NCBI GenBank assembly: GCA_035294725.1
Contig: DATGKK010000023.1
Location: 1 to 12,975, forward strand
Direction: 5' to 3'
DNA: 12,975 nt
Source of the DNA: DATGKK01 sp035294725
Lineage (GTDB): Bacteria > Actinomycetota > Acidimicrobiia > Acidimicrobiales > Bog-793
A model generated the notes under the pieces. The model was not told the origin of the DNA. It made no database searches and saw nothing but the letters and a program-made list of their open reading frames with translations. The position numbers and the translations under genes were made by a program. Every line of letters starts with the position of its first letter. Positions within the stretch are counted from its first letter, which is position 1. Shown piece by piece: positions 1 through 5,410 of the stretch.

Positions 1-89
1 CGGAACATCGGGAGCACGGCCCGGTACTCCTGGTAGAGGGCCAGCTCGACCTCGGCCTCGAACTGGTCCAGGTCTTCTTCGGCGCCCAT
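1..89 (-). CDS. DUF2469 family protein, N-terminal fragment (cut by window edge)
   Basis: Only the first 29 codons are present; the gene runs off the left edge. The visible protein starts MGAEEDLDQFEAEVELALYQ and closely resembles the start of the actinobacterial DUF2469 family (M. tuberculosis Rv2901c type), which opens with an acidic EDL.K.E.E.EL.LY.EY pattern. The biochemical role of this small family (about 100 residues) is unknown to me. It is usually found just downstream of rplS-lepB-rnhB in actinobacteria, which agrees with its place after rplS here. The ATG overlaps the TGA of a possible 19-codon upstream ORF (TGATG), and no strong ribosome binding site is visible apart from a GGGGA about 8 bases upstream. 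The identification rests on the N-terminus and the gene order. Confidence 0.8.
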   Translation of the reverse strand, partial: MGAEEDLDQFEAEVELALYQEYRAVLPMF

Positions 90-148
90 CAGCTGCGTCC
101 CCGGGGCTCCGAGCGGCTCACGGTGTCGCCGTCGTTGACCGCGTCCAT
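89..148 (-). CDS. possible 19-codon upstream ORF coupled to DUF2469
   Basis: An ATG at 148-146 opens a 19-codon frame (MDAVNDGDTVSRSEPRGRS) whose TGA at 91-89 shares its A with the ATG of the DUF2469 gene. A TACCAT hexamer at 163-158 lies 9 bases before this ATG, the same spacing as the promoter-like hexamer before ftsY. The frame is also open further upstream to 289, inside rplS, so the ATG at 148 is only one possible start. The peptide resembles nothing I know. It may be a translational-coupling leader or just chance open frame in GC-rich DNA. Confidence 0.2.
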   Translation of the reverse strand: MDAVNDGDTVSRSEPRGRS

Positions 149-233
149 GGTCTGGTCATGGTACCTGCCGCGCCGATCCGGCTGCTCGACCCGGCGTTGC
201 GCACCGCCGACAGCCCGTCGCCACCAGCCGACC

Positions 234-587
234 TCAGGCCCGCGCCTGGCGCTTCTCTTTGATCTTGGCCGACTTCCCGATCCGGTCACGGAGGTAGTAG
301 AGCTTGGCGCGCCGCACGTCGCCTTCGGCGACCCGCTCGATCTTGGCGATCATCGGCGAGTGCACGGGGAAGGTCCGCTCGACTCCGACGCCGAAGCTCA
401 CCTTCCTCACCGTGAAGGTCTCGCGGACCCCGCCACCTTGCCGGCGGATCACGGCACCCTGGAAGACCTGGACACGCTCGCGGTTGCCCTCGACGACCCT
501 GACGTGGACCTTCAAGGTGTCGCCGGGCGAGAACGGGGGGACGTCGTCGCGCAGACTGGCGCGGTCGACGAGGTCGGTCGGGTTCAT
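234..587 (-). CDS. rplS: 50S ribosomal protein L19
   Basis: This 117-residue protein is a full-length bacterial L19, a component of the large subunit at the interface with the 30S subunit. It shows the family hallmarks: an N-terminal PPFSPGDTLKVHVRVVEGNR segment (about residues 17-36), then RVQVFQGAVIRRQGGG (38-53), a central ETFTVRKVSFGVGVERTFP block (56-74), and the basic C-terminus with RRAKLYYLRDRIGKSAKIKE (92-111). The frame is open far upstream (to about 962), but the ATG at 587-585 gives the normal family length and follows an AAGGAG 11 bases upstream, so I chose it. Downstream is DUF2469 after 144 bases; upstream is a 604-base gap before trmD, where most bacteria have rplS directly after trmD. 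A promoter-like TAGGCT lies at 641-646, suggesting its own transcript. Confidence 0.97.
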   Translation of the reverse strand: MNPTDLVDRASLRDDVPPFSPGDTLKVHVRVVEGNRERVQVFQGAVIRRQGGGVRETFTVRKVSFGVGVERTFPVHSPMIAKIERVAEGDVRRAKLYYLRDRIGKSAKIKEKRQARA

Positions 588-640
588 GGCGGCTCTCGCT
601 CCTTCGGAGTGGACGGCGACGTCGGTGGAGTCGGCCTGCA

Positions 641-646
641 AGCCTA
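641..646 (-). promoter_or_regulatory. putative -10 hexamer TAGGCT upstream of rplS
   Basis: On the minus strand the sequence reads GGCTAGGCTTGC. The TAGGCT hexamer is identical to the one before ftsY and differs by one base from those before dlh and smc. A start about 7 bases downstream would give rplS a leader of roughly 45 bases. I see no recognisable -35 element. The call rests on the shared hexamer and on the long gap separating rplS from trmD. Confidence 0.4.
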
Positions 647-1148
647 GCCGGTGGAGCCGAGGCTCTCGCCGCAGGCAGCGGGTCGGTTCGACGCGGGCAC
701 GCGCACCCCTGGCATGGCATCTCCAGACGAACGAGCGCTCGGGCACAGGATCACGAACCTTTGCTCGCCTCTCACTCGGAGGGGTCTGGCGCTCCTCGCC
801 GGCGCTCAGGTCGACTCTGGCCTCCACGGACGTCGTCGCGTTGGCGGCGTGAACCTCAGTTCCGTCGAGCTGCCCATCGCGTACGAAGAACCGCTCGTCA
901 CCGTGACGTCGCATGACCTCGGTGAGGCGGTCGAACACCCGGGCGGCGCCGGGGCTCGACACAGCGGCACGCGCGCGACCGGATCACTGGCCAGGAGATC
1001 GACGACATCCGACGGCGCCCGCGGATGCGCTCCGAGCGAAGTCATCCGGGAGATGGCGACGCCGTCCTCCAACGCCGGAGAGCTCACGACTCCGGTCGAA
1101 GATCACATCCAGCGGGCTCCGGCATCATCACGCGCGCTGATCTCGACC

Positions 1149-1163
1149 TCGCGGCAGCCGCGA
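1149..1163 (-). terminator. short hairpin just downstream of trmD, weak terminator candidate
   Basis: On the minus strand TCGCGG-CTG-CCGCGA forms a perfect 6-bp stem with a 3-base loop, starting 28 bases past the trmD stop codon. No U-rich tract follows, so it is not a classical intrinsic terminator. In high-GC actinobacteria tract-less hairpins are often proposed as terminators, but chance stems are also common at this GC content. It would fit an end of the ffh-to-trmD transcript before the rplS promoter. Confidence 0.25.
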
Positions 1164-1191
1164 CGATGTTCTCGGCAGGCCCGGGCGCCGC

Positions 1192-1929
1192 TCAGGCCGG
1201 GTCGTGCTCCTCGATGAGCCGTCGCTCCTCCTCGCTGAGACCGCCACGGGCCTCGATGAGATCGGGGCGCCGCTCGATCGTCCGCCGGAGCGACTGCGCC
1301 CGCCGCCAGCGGGCGACCTTGGCGTGGTCGCCGCTCAGCAGCACCTCCGGCACGGCCCAGCCCCGGAACTGAGCCGGGCGGGTGTACTGGGGGTACTCGA
1401 GCAGCCCCGCCGCGAAGCTCTCCTCTGTTGCCGAGGCCTCGTTCCCGAGCACGCCGGGCACGAGGCGGGCGGTCGCCTCGACGATGGCGAGGGCCGCCAC
1501 CTCACCCCCGGCGAGGACGAAGTCGCCGACAGAGAGCTCGCCATCCACAAGGTGGTCGGCGATGCGCTGGTCCACCCCCTCGTAGCGACCGCACAGGAGT
1601 GAGAAGCCACCTCCGGCGACGAGCTCCTCGGCAGCGGCCTGGTCGAAGCGGCGCCCTCCCGGCGACATGAGGTACAAGGGGCGAACCGGCCCCAGGAGCT
1701 CGACCGCAGCGAAGACTGGTTCGGGAGCGAGCACCATGCCGGCCCCGCCACCGAACGGGGCGTCGTCGACGGATCGGTGCGGGTCCTGCGCCGCCGAGCG
1801 CAGGTCGTGCACCCGGAGGTCGAGCAGGCCCTGCCGCTGGCCCCGGCCGAGGATGCTCGTCTCGCAGAACGAGCGCACCGCCTCGGGGAAGATCGTGAGG
1901 ATCTCGATGCGCAGGCGGGCTTCGCCCAT
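1192..1929 (-). CDS. trmD: tRNA (guanine37-N1)-methyltransferase TrmD
   Basis: TrmD transfers a methyl group from S-adenosylmethionine to N1 of G37 in tRNAs, preventing +1 frameshifting. The 245-residue protein has the SPOUT trefoil-knot signatures: DDAPFGGGAGMVL (55-67), SPGGRRFDQ (89-97), LLCGRYEGVDQRI (111-123) and LSVGDFVLAGGE (132-143), then the C-terminal LLEYPQYTRPAQFRGW (176-191) and VPEVLLSGDHAKVARWRR (193-210). The position I align with catalytic Asp169 of the E. coli and H. influenzae enzymes is Glu170 here (SATEESF). I chose the ATG at 1929, 5 bases after the rimM stop. A GTG at 1938 is in frame, overlaps the rimM stop as GTGA, and would add three residues; it is a credible alternative. 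No strong ribosome binding site is visible, so coupling to rimM is likely. Confidence 0.96.
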   Translation of the reverse strand: MGEARLRIEILTIFPEAVRSFCETSILGRGQRQGLLDLRVHDLRSAAQDPHRSVDDAPFGGGAGMVLAPEPVFAAVELLGPVRPLYLMSPGGRRFDQAAAEELVAGGGFSLLCGRYEGVDQRIADHLVDGELSVGDFVLAGGEVAALAIVEATARLVPGVLGNEASATEESFAAGLLEYPQYTRPAQFRGWAVPEVLLSGDHAKVARWRRAQSLRRTIERRPDLIEARGGLSEEERRLIEEHDPA

Positions 1930-1934
1930 TGCCG

Positions 1935-2435
1935 TCACTCGAACAGACCGGGCGGGCCGTCGACGACAAGGCGGTCGCCCCGGCGCTCCACCACGAAACG
2001 GAGCGGCACGAGCCACCCTGCCTCCCCGACGAGGAGGTCGCTCGCGGGGTTGGCCTGGACGGCGGCCACCCTCCCCCGGCTCACGCCGCCCACCTCGACG
2101 ACTTCCAAGCCGATCAGCTCGTGGACGAACAAGGCGTCGGGGTCCTCCACCGGCTCGGCGAGAAGGACTGCTCCGCGCAGCCGCTCTGCGGCCTCGCGCC
2201 CTGCCACGCCCTCGAACTGGACGATCAGACGGCCCTGGTGCGGTCGAGCCTCCGCCACGGTGAGGGTCCCGCCGGCAGGACCGGAGAGGTGGAGCACGGC
2301 GCCGGGGGCGAAACGCTCCGGCCGGTTGGAGATCGCGGCCACGACGACCTCGCCGGACAGACCGTGGGGCCGCGCGACGCGGCCGACCTCGAGCAGCCCG
2401 GGAACGCCCCCGTCAGCCGTCGACGATGTCGACAA
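1935..2435 (-). CDS. rimM: ribosome maturation factor RimM
   Basis: RimM helps mature the 3' (head) domain of the 30S subunit and binds ribosomal protein S19. The 166-residue product has the usual two-domain form: an N-terminal RimM beta-barrel opening LLEVGRVARPHGLSGEVVV (14-32), then a PRC-barrel with LFVHELIGLEVVE (102-114), GRVAAVQANPASDLLV (121-136) and WLVPLRFVV (141-149), ending in the typical VDGPPGLFE. The only usable start is TTG at 2435-2433: an in-frame TGA lies 36 bases upstream of it, and no ATG or GTG occurs before the conserved N-terminus. This makes rimM overlap the KH gene by 23 bases, so translational coupling is likely. It lies in the classic rpsP-KH-rimM-trmD order. Confidence 0.95.
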   Translation of the reverse strand: MSTSSTADGGVPGLLEVGRVARPHGLSGEVVVAAISNRPERFAPGAVLHLSGPAGGTLTVAEARPHQGRLIVQFEGVAGREAAERLRGAVLLAEPVEDPDALFVHELIGLEVVEVGGVSRGRVAAVQANPASDLLVGEAGWLVPLRFVVERRGDRLVVDGPPGLFE

Positions 2436-2805
2436 AGGCGTCCCGCCCGTCGGCGGCGGCCGCCGCCCTCACGAGCGTGCGCAACGCCTGGGCGGTGCGG
2501 CCGCGACGACCGATGATCCGGCCCATGTCCGGGGGAGCGACGTGGAGGTCGAGGCGGAGCTGGCCCCGGCTCTCGCGCGCCTCGATGACGACGGCGTCCT
2601 TGTCGTCGACGATGGACCGTGCCAGGTGATCGAGGACCCGCTCCGCCCGGCTTGCTGCCGGACGGGCGTTCGCGGCCGGGAGCACGCCCTCGTCGGGGAG
2701 GTACTCGTCGCTCTGGATGTCGAGATCCTCGCCGTCGGCCGCCTCCTCGAAGCTCGAGAAGTCGGGCTGCTCGAATGCCGGGCTGGCCGGCATCTCGTCG
2801 GTCAT
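2413..2805 (-). CDS. khpA: KH-domain RNA-binding protein, KhpA family, with acidic N-terminal extension
   Basis: The C-terminal 75 to 80 residues match the small KH protein KhpA (formerly YlqC), found beside rpsP in many Gram-positive bacteria. They show RAERVLDHLARSIVDDKDAV (53-72) and the KH signature MGRIIGRRGRTAQALRTL (94-111), with the GRRG form of the RNA-binding GxxG loop. KhpA proteins bind RNA and are linked to cell division and elongation in some Firmicutes; the role here is inferred from family only. The usual length is about 75-80 residues, but this frame is 130, the extra 50 being acidic and low in complexity. The ATG at 2805 lies 5 bases after the rpsP stop with GAAGG upstream, which favours the long form. 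A GTG at 2685 would give a 90-residue version. Confidence 0.88.
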   Translation of the reverse strand: MTDEMPASPAFEQPDFSSFEEAADGEDLDIQSDEYLPDEGVLPAANARPAASRAERVLDHLARSIVDDKDAVVIEARESRGQLRLDLHVAPPDMGRIIGRRGRTAQALRTLVRAAAAADGRDAFVDIVDG

Positions 2806-2810
2806 CGCGC

Positions 2811-3143
2811 TCAGGCCTTCTTGGCTGCGGTCGCCTTCGCCGCCGCGCGGTCACGCGAGCGGCTGGAGGGCTGCCTCGCAGGCTTCCCCGCCTGGTACTC
2901 CCCCCAGACGCCCGAGATCTCGAGCAGCTTGCGGACCGTCTCGGTGGGCTGCGCACCCTTCGTCAGCCACTCGAGCGCCCGCTCGTTCTTCACGTTGATC
3001 TCTGAGGGCTCGGAGCGCGGTGCGTACGTGCCGACGATCTCGATGAAGCGGCCGTCTCGTGGCGAACGGCTGTCCGCAGCCACGATGCGGTAGGTCGGCT
3101 GCTTCTTCTTGCCCACCCTCATCAGGCGGAGCTTGACACTCAC
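2811..3143 (-). CDS. rpsP: 30S ribosomal protein S16
   Basis: S16 is a small-subunit protein that binds 16S rRNA early in assembly. The 110-residue product starts SVKLRLMRVGKKKQPTYRIV (2-21), followed by the conserved ADSRSPRDGRFIEIVGTY (23-40) and AQPTETVRKLLEISGVW (64-80). The last 30 residues form a basic Ala/Arg/Lys tail, as in other actinobacterial S16 proteins. The start is GTG at 3143-3141, supported by a purine-rich ribosome binding site at 3150-3160. It lies 68 bases downstream of ffh on the same strand and 5 bases before the KH gene, so it heads the tight rpsP-KH-rimM-trmD cluster. Confidence 0.97.
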   Translation of the reverse strand: MSVKLRLMRVGKKKQPTYRIVAADSRSPRDGRFIEIVGTYAPRSEPSEINVKNERALEWLTKGAQPTETVRKLLEISGVWGEYQAGKPARQPSSRSRDRAAAKATAAKKA

Positions 3144-3149
3144 TGGTTG

Positions 3150-3160
3150 CCTCTCTTCCT
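3150..3160 (-). promoter_or_regulatory. ribosome binding site supporting the GTG start of rpsP
   Basis: The minus strand reads AGGAAGAGAGG and then six bases to the GTG start codon of rpsP. It is among the clearest Shine-Dalgarno-like tracts in the window and decides the start of this gene. Confidence 0.7.
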
Positions 3161-3211
3161 AGCTCTCACTGTCGACATCATCGCCGCGCCGGGCACCTTG
3201 TGCTGGCGGCC

Positions 3212-4591
3212 TCATCGGTGGCGGGCCGGCGGGGTCACCCGGCCGCCCTTCTTCTTCCTCGCCTTGCCGCCCGCCTTCTTGCCCCGTCCCGCGCCGCCGC
3301 CGAGCATCCGGTTCATCGGGAGCGAGCGCATCATCTTCTGCATCTCCTTGAATTGGCGGAGAAGGTTGTTCACCTCGGTCGTCGAGGTGCCGCTCCCGTG
3401 CGCGATGCGCAGGCGGCGGGAGCCGTCGATGAGGGCCGGGTCGTCCCGCTCGCCCGGGGTCATCGAGTGGATGATCGCCTCGATCTTGGCGACGTCGCGG
3501 TCGTCGATCTTCGCGTTCTTCACTTCCTTCGGCACGCCGGGCAGCATCCCGAGCACGCCGGTGAGCGGGCCCATCTTCTTCAGCTGCTGGAGCTGCTCGA
3601 GGAAGTCGTCGAAGGTGAAGCGGCCGGCCTGCAGCCGCTCGACCGCCTTCTCGGCGACCTTCTGGTCGTACTCCCGCTCGGCTCTCTCGATCAGGCTGAG
3701 CACGTCGCCCATCCCGAGGATCCGGCTCGAGAGCCGGTTCGGGTGGAAGACCTCGAAGTCAGACGGGCGCTCCCCGGTGGAGACGAAGGCGATCGGCTTG
3801 CCGACGACCTGCTTCACCGACAGCGCGGCACCGCCCCGAGCGTCGCCGTCCACCTTGGTCAGGATGACGCCGTCGAGGGCGAGGGCCTCGTTGAAGGCCT
3901 CCGCCGTCTGCACCGCGTCCTGGCCGGTCATGGCGTCGACGACGAAGAAGGTGTAGTGGGGGTGGACCGCCTCCGAGATGCGCCGCACCTCGTCCATGAG
4001 CTCGGCGTCGACGTGGAGCCGGCCGGCCGTGTCGACGATGAGGACGTCCCGGCCGAGCCGCTCGGCCTCGGCGAGCCCCGCGCGGGCGACGGCCACCGGG
4101 TCCGTCGGCTCGGAGAAGACGCCGACGCCGACCATCGACCCGAGGACCCGCAGCTGCTCCACGGCGGCCGGGCGCTGGAGGTCGGCGCCGACGAGGAGCG
4201 GGTTGCGACCCTGCTGCTTGAACCAGCGCGCGAGCGAGGCCGCCGCCGTCGTCTTGCCCGCCCCCTGGAGGCCAGCCAGGAGCACCACCGTCGGGGGCCG
4301 GGAGGCGTAGGTGATCTTGAGCGCCTCGCCGCCGAGGGTCGCCGTGAGCTCCTCGTTCACGATCTTGATGACCTGCTGGGCGGGGGTGAGGCTCTTCGAG
4401 AGCTCGGCTCCGGCGCAGCGGGCGCGGATGCGCTCGACGAGGTCCCGCACGACGCCGAGGTTGACGTCGGCCTCGAGGAGCGCGACGCGGATCTCGCGCA
4501 GGACCTCGTCGACCTCGGCCTCGCCAAGGCGGCCGCGGCCGCGAAGGCGCGTGAGGATGCCGTCGAACCGATCGGTGAGGGTCTCGAACAT
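3212..4591 (-). CDS. ffh: signal recognition particle protein Ffh (SRP54)
   Basis: Ffh is the GTPase of the signal recognition particle; with 4.5S RNA it binds signal sequences on the ribosome and docks to FtsY. The 459-residue length is normal. Order of parts: helical N domain (1-95), G domain with P-loop GLQGAGKTT (107-115), DLQRPAA (137-143), DTAGRLH (187-193) and TKVDGDARGGAALS (245-258), the GMGD closing loop (293-296), then the methionine-rich M domain (about 310-430). The M domain has FLEQLQQLKKMGPLTGVLGM (330-349), the RNA-binding SRRLRIAHGSGTS (391-403), and FKEMQKMM (414-421). The C-terminus is Gly/Lys-rich. The ATG at 4591 follows GAGAAGG at close spacing. It is divergent from the dienelactone hydrolase gene, sharing a 64-base intergenic region. 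The other SRP GTPase, FtsY, lies one gene away. Confidence 0.98.
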   Translation of the reverse strand: MFETLTDRFDGILTRLRGRGRLGEAEVDEVLREIRVALLEADVNLGVVRDLVERIRARCAGAELSKSLTPAQQVIKIVNEELTATLGGEALKITYASRPPTVVLLAGLQGAGKTTAAASLARWFKQQGRNPLLVGADLQRPAAVEQLRVLGSMVGVGVFSEPTDPVAVARAGLAEAERLGRDVLIVDTAGRLHVDAELMDEVRRISEAVHPHYTFFVVDAMTGQDAVQTAEAFNEALALDGVILTKVDGDARGGAALSVKQVVGKPIAFVSTGERPSDFEVFHPNRLSSRILGMGDVLSLIERAEREYDQKVAEKAVERLQAGRFTFDDFLEQLQQLKKMGPLTGVLGMLPGVPKEVKNAKIDDRDVAKIEAIIHSMTPGERDDPALIDGSRRLRIAHGSGTSTTEVNNLLRQFKEMQKMMRSLPMNRMLGGGAGRGKKAGGKARKKKGGRVTPPARHR

Positions 4592-4601
4592 GAGCCTTCT
4601 C

Positions 4602-4607
4602 AGGTTA
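4602..4607 (-). promoter_or_regulatory. putative -10 hexamer TAACCT upstream of ffh
   Basis: The minus strand reads GACTAACCTGAGAAGGCTC before the ffh ATG. TAACCT fits the TAnnnT -10 pattern, and a start 6 to 7 bases downstream would leave a leader of only a few bases. The GAGAAGG within it may serve as a ribosome binding site only if transcription starts slightly further upstream. No -35 box is evident. The call is weak and rests on position in the 64-base divergent region. Confidence 0.3.
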
Positions 4608-4629
4608 GTCGGCCCGGCACGAGGCCCCG

Positions 4630-4639
4630 GGAGGCCTCC
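4630..4639. promoter_or_regulatory. 10-bp palindrome in the ffh/dlh divergent region, operator candidate
   Basis: GGAGGCCTCC is a perfect inverted repeat without a spacer, four bases upstream of the putative dlh -10 hexamer, where a bound regulator would block polymerase. A second GAGGCC lies 10 bases to the left. Chance palindromes of this length are plausible in GC-rich DNA. Confidence 0.2.
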
Positions 4640-4643
4640 TCGC

Positions 4644-4649
4644 TAGGGT
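4644..4649 (+). promoter_or_regulatory. putative leaderless promoter -10 hexamer TAGGGT for dlh
   Basis: TAGGGT is followed by exactly six bases and then the ATG of the dienelactone hydrolase gene, so a transcript starting at the normal distance would begin at the A of the ATG. There is no purine-rich ribosome binding site between them, which agrees with leaderless translation, common in actinobacteria. The same hexamer with the same 6-base spacing precedes smc. No -35 box is recognised. Confidence 0.55.
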
Positions 4650-4655
4650 GCTCGC

Positions 4656-5378
4656 ATGCCAGCGCACACCGAGAGGGACGAGACGATCGAGGTCAACGAC
4701 GGCGCCTTCCGGGCTCATCTCGCCCTGCCCCCGGCCGGGAGCGGCCCCGGTCTCCTCCTGCTCCAGGAGATCTTCGGGGTGAACGACTTCCTCAGGGGCA
4801 AGGCGGCGGAGCTCGCCGGCCTCGGCTACGTCGTGCTCGCCCCTGACGTCTTCTGGCGGGTCGAGCCTGGGCTCGACCTCCCACACGACGAGGCGGCGCT
4901 CGAGAAGGGCTTCGCCGTCGTCGGCCGCTACCAGGCCGAGGTCGACCAGGCGACGAAGGTCGCCGACCTCCTCGCGGCCCTCGGCCACCTCCGCTCGCTG
5001 CCGGAGACCTCCGGGAGGAAGGTGGGGGTGATCGGCTACTGCCTCGGCGGCCTCCTTGCCTACCTCGTCGCCGCCGAGGGCGACCCTGACGCCTGCGTGT
5101 CCTACTACGGCTCTGGGATCGCCAACCTCCTCGACCTCGCGGGGCACATCGAGTGCCCGGTCCTGTCCCACTTCGGCGGCAAGGACCCTTACATCCCGGC
5201 CGACCAGGTCGAGCGGATCAAGCAGGCCTTCGAAGGGCGCGACGACGTCACGGTGCGCGTCGAGCCGGATGCCGGCCACGCCTTCGAGAACCTCCTCGCA
5301 CCCCAGTTCGCCGTGCCGGAGGCGGCTCGGCGCTCCTTTGCTGCCACCACGGAGTGGCTCGCCGCGAACCTCGCCTGA
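4656..5378 (+). CDS. dienelactone hydrolase family protein (carboxymethylenebutenolidase-like)
   Basis: This 240-residue alpha/beta hydrolase belongs to the dienelactone hydrolase family, which opens the lactone ring of dienelactones in chloroaromatic breakdown; many members have other, unknown ester or lactone substrates. The catalytic set is visible: nucleophile Cys129 in VIGYCLGG, Asp177 in GGKDPYIP, His208 in DAGHAF, and Glu38 in LLQEIFGVN, which in the Pseudomonas enzyme interacts with the cysteine. There is no signal peptide, so it is probably cytoplasmic. It is the only clear plus-strand gene in the window, divergent from ffh and convergent with ftsY, and sits alone with its own leaderless-type promoter. 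No other aromatic-degradation gene is present, so the true substrate cannot be inferred. Confidence 0.92.
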   Translation: MPAHTERDETIEVNDGAFRAHLALPPAGSGPGLLLLQEIFGVNDFLRGKAAELAGLGYVVLAPDVFWRVEPGLDLPHDEAALEKGFAVVGRYQAEVDQATKVADLLAALGHLRSLPETSGRKVGVIGYCLGGLLAYLVAAEGDPDACVSYYGSGIANLLDLAGHIECPVLSHFGGKDPYIPADQVERIKQAFEGRDDVTVRVEPDAGHAFENLLAPQFAVPEAARRSFAATTEWLAANLA

Positions 5379-5381
5379 GCT

Positions 5382-5408
5382 GCCGGGGAGCCGGCGGACC
5401 TGCCCCGG
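5382..5408. terminator. GC-rich inverted repeats between convergent dlh and ftsY, terminator candidate
   Basis: The 32-base gap between the two convergent stop codons holds CCGGGG (5383-5388) pairing with CCCCGG (5403-5408) across a 14-base loop. An alternative small stem pairs GCCGG (5382-5386) with CCGGC (5391-5395). Either could end transcription from both sides. No U tract follows on either strand, so support comes mainly from position between converging genes. Confidence 0.35.
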
Positions 5409-5410
5409 GA

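Larger units (their letters stand above)
588..1191. other. 604-base gene-poor gap between trmD and rplS; possible gene relic
   Basis: No recognisable gene lies here. On the minus strand, two stretches in different frames look mildly protein-like. One runs from about 1087 to 970 and contains VAISRMTSLGAHPRAPSDVV and DLLASDPVARVPL. The second, in the frame that later reads into rplS, runs from about 962 to 790 and contains ARVFDRLTEVMRRHGDERFF and VRDGQLDGTEVHAANATT. A single frameshift near 960-1000 would join them. Third-position GC in these stretches is lower than in the neighbouring genes (roughly 70 percent by rough count). I do not recognise a family. The region may be a decayed gene, a long leader of rplS, or non-coding sequence. 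A hairpin (1149-1163) and a promoter-like hexamer (641-646) are the only sites I can point to. Confidence 0.4.

Noticed and set aside
234..962. L19 with a 125-residue N-terminal extension starting at GTG 962
   Set aside because: The extra residues have no L19 similarity, and a good ATG with AAGGAG upstream at 587 gives the normal 117-residue protein.
3144..3211. Terminator or separate promoter between ffh and rpsP
   Set aside because: Only a 4-bp GCAC-AAG-GTGC stem and a TAGGAA sequence (not TAGGnT) are visible. The spacing and strand fit read-through from ffh, so I made no call.
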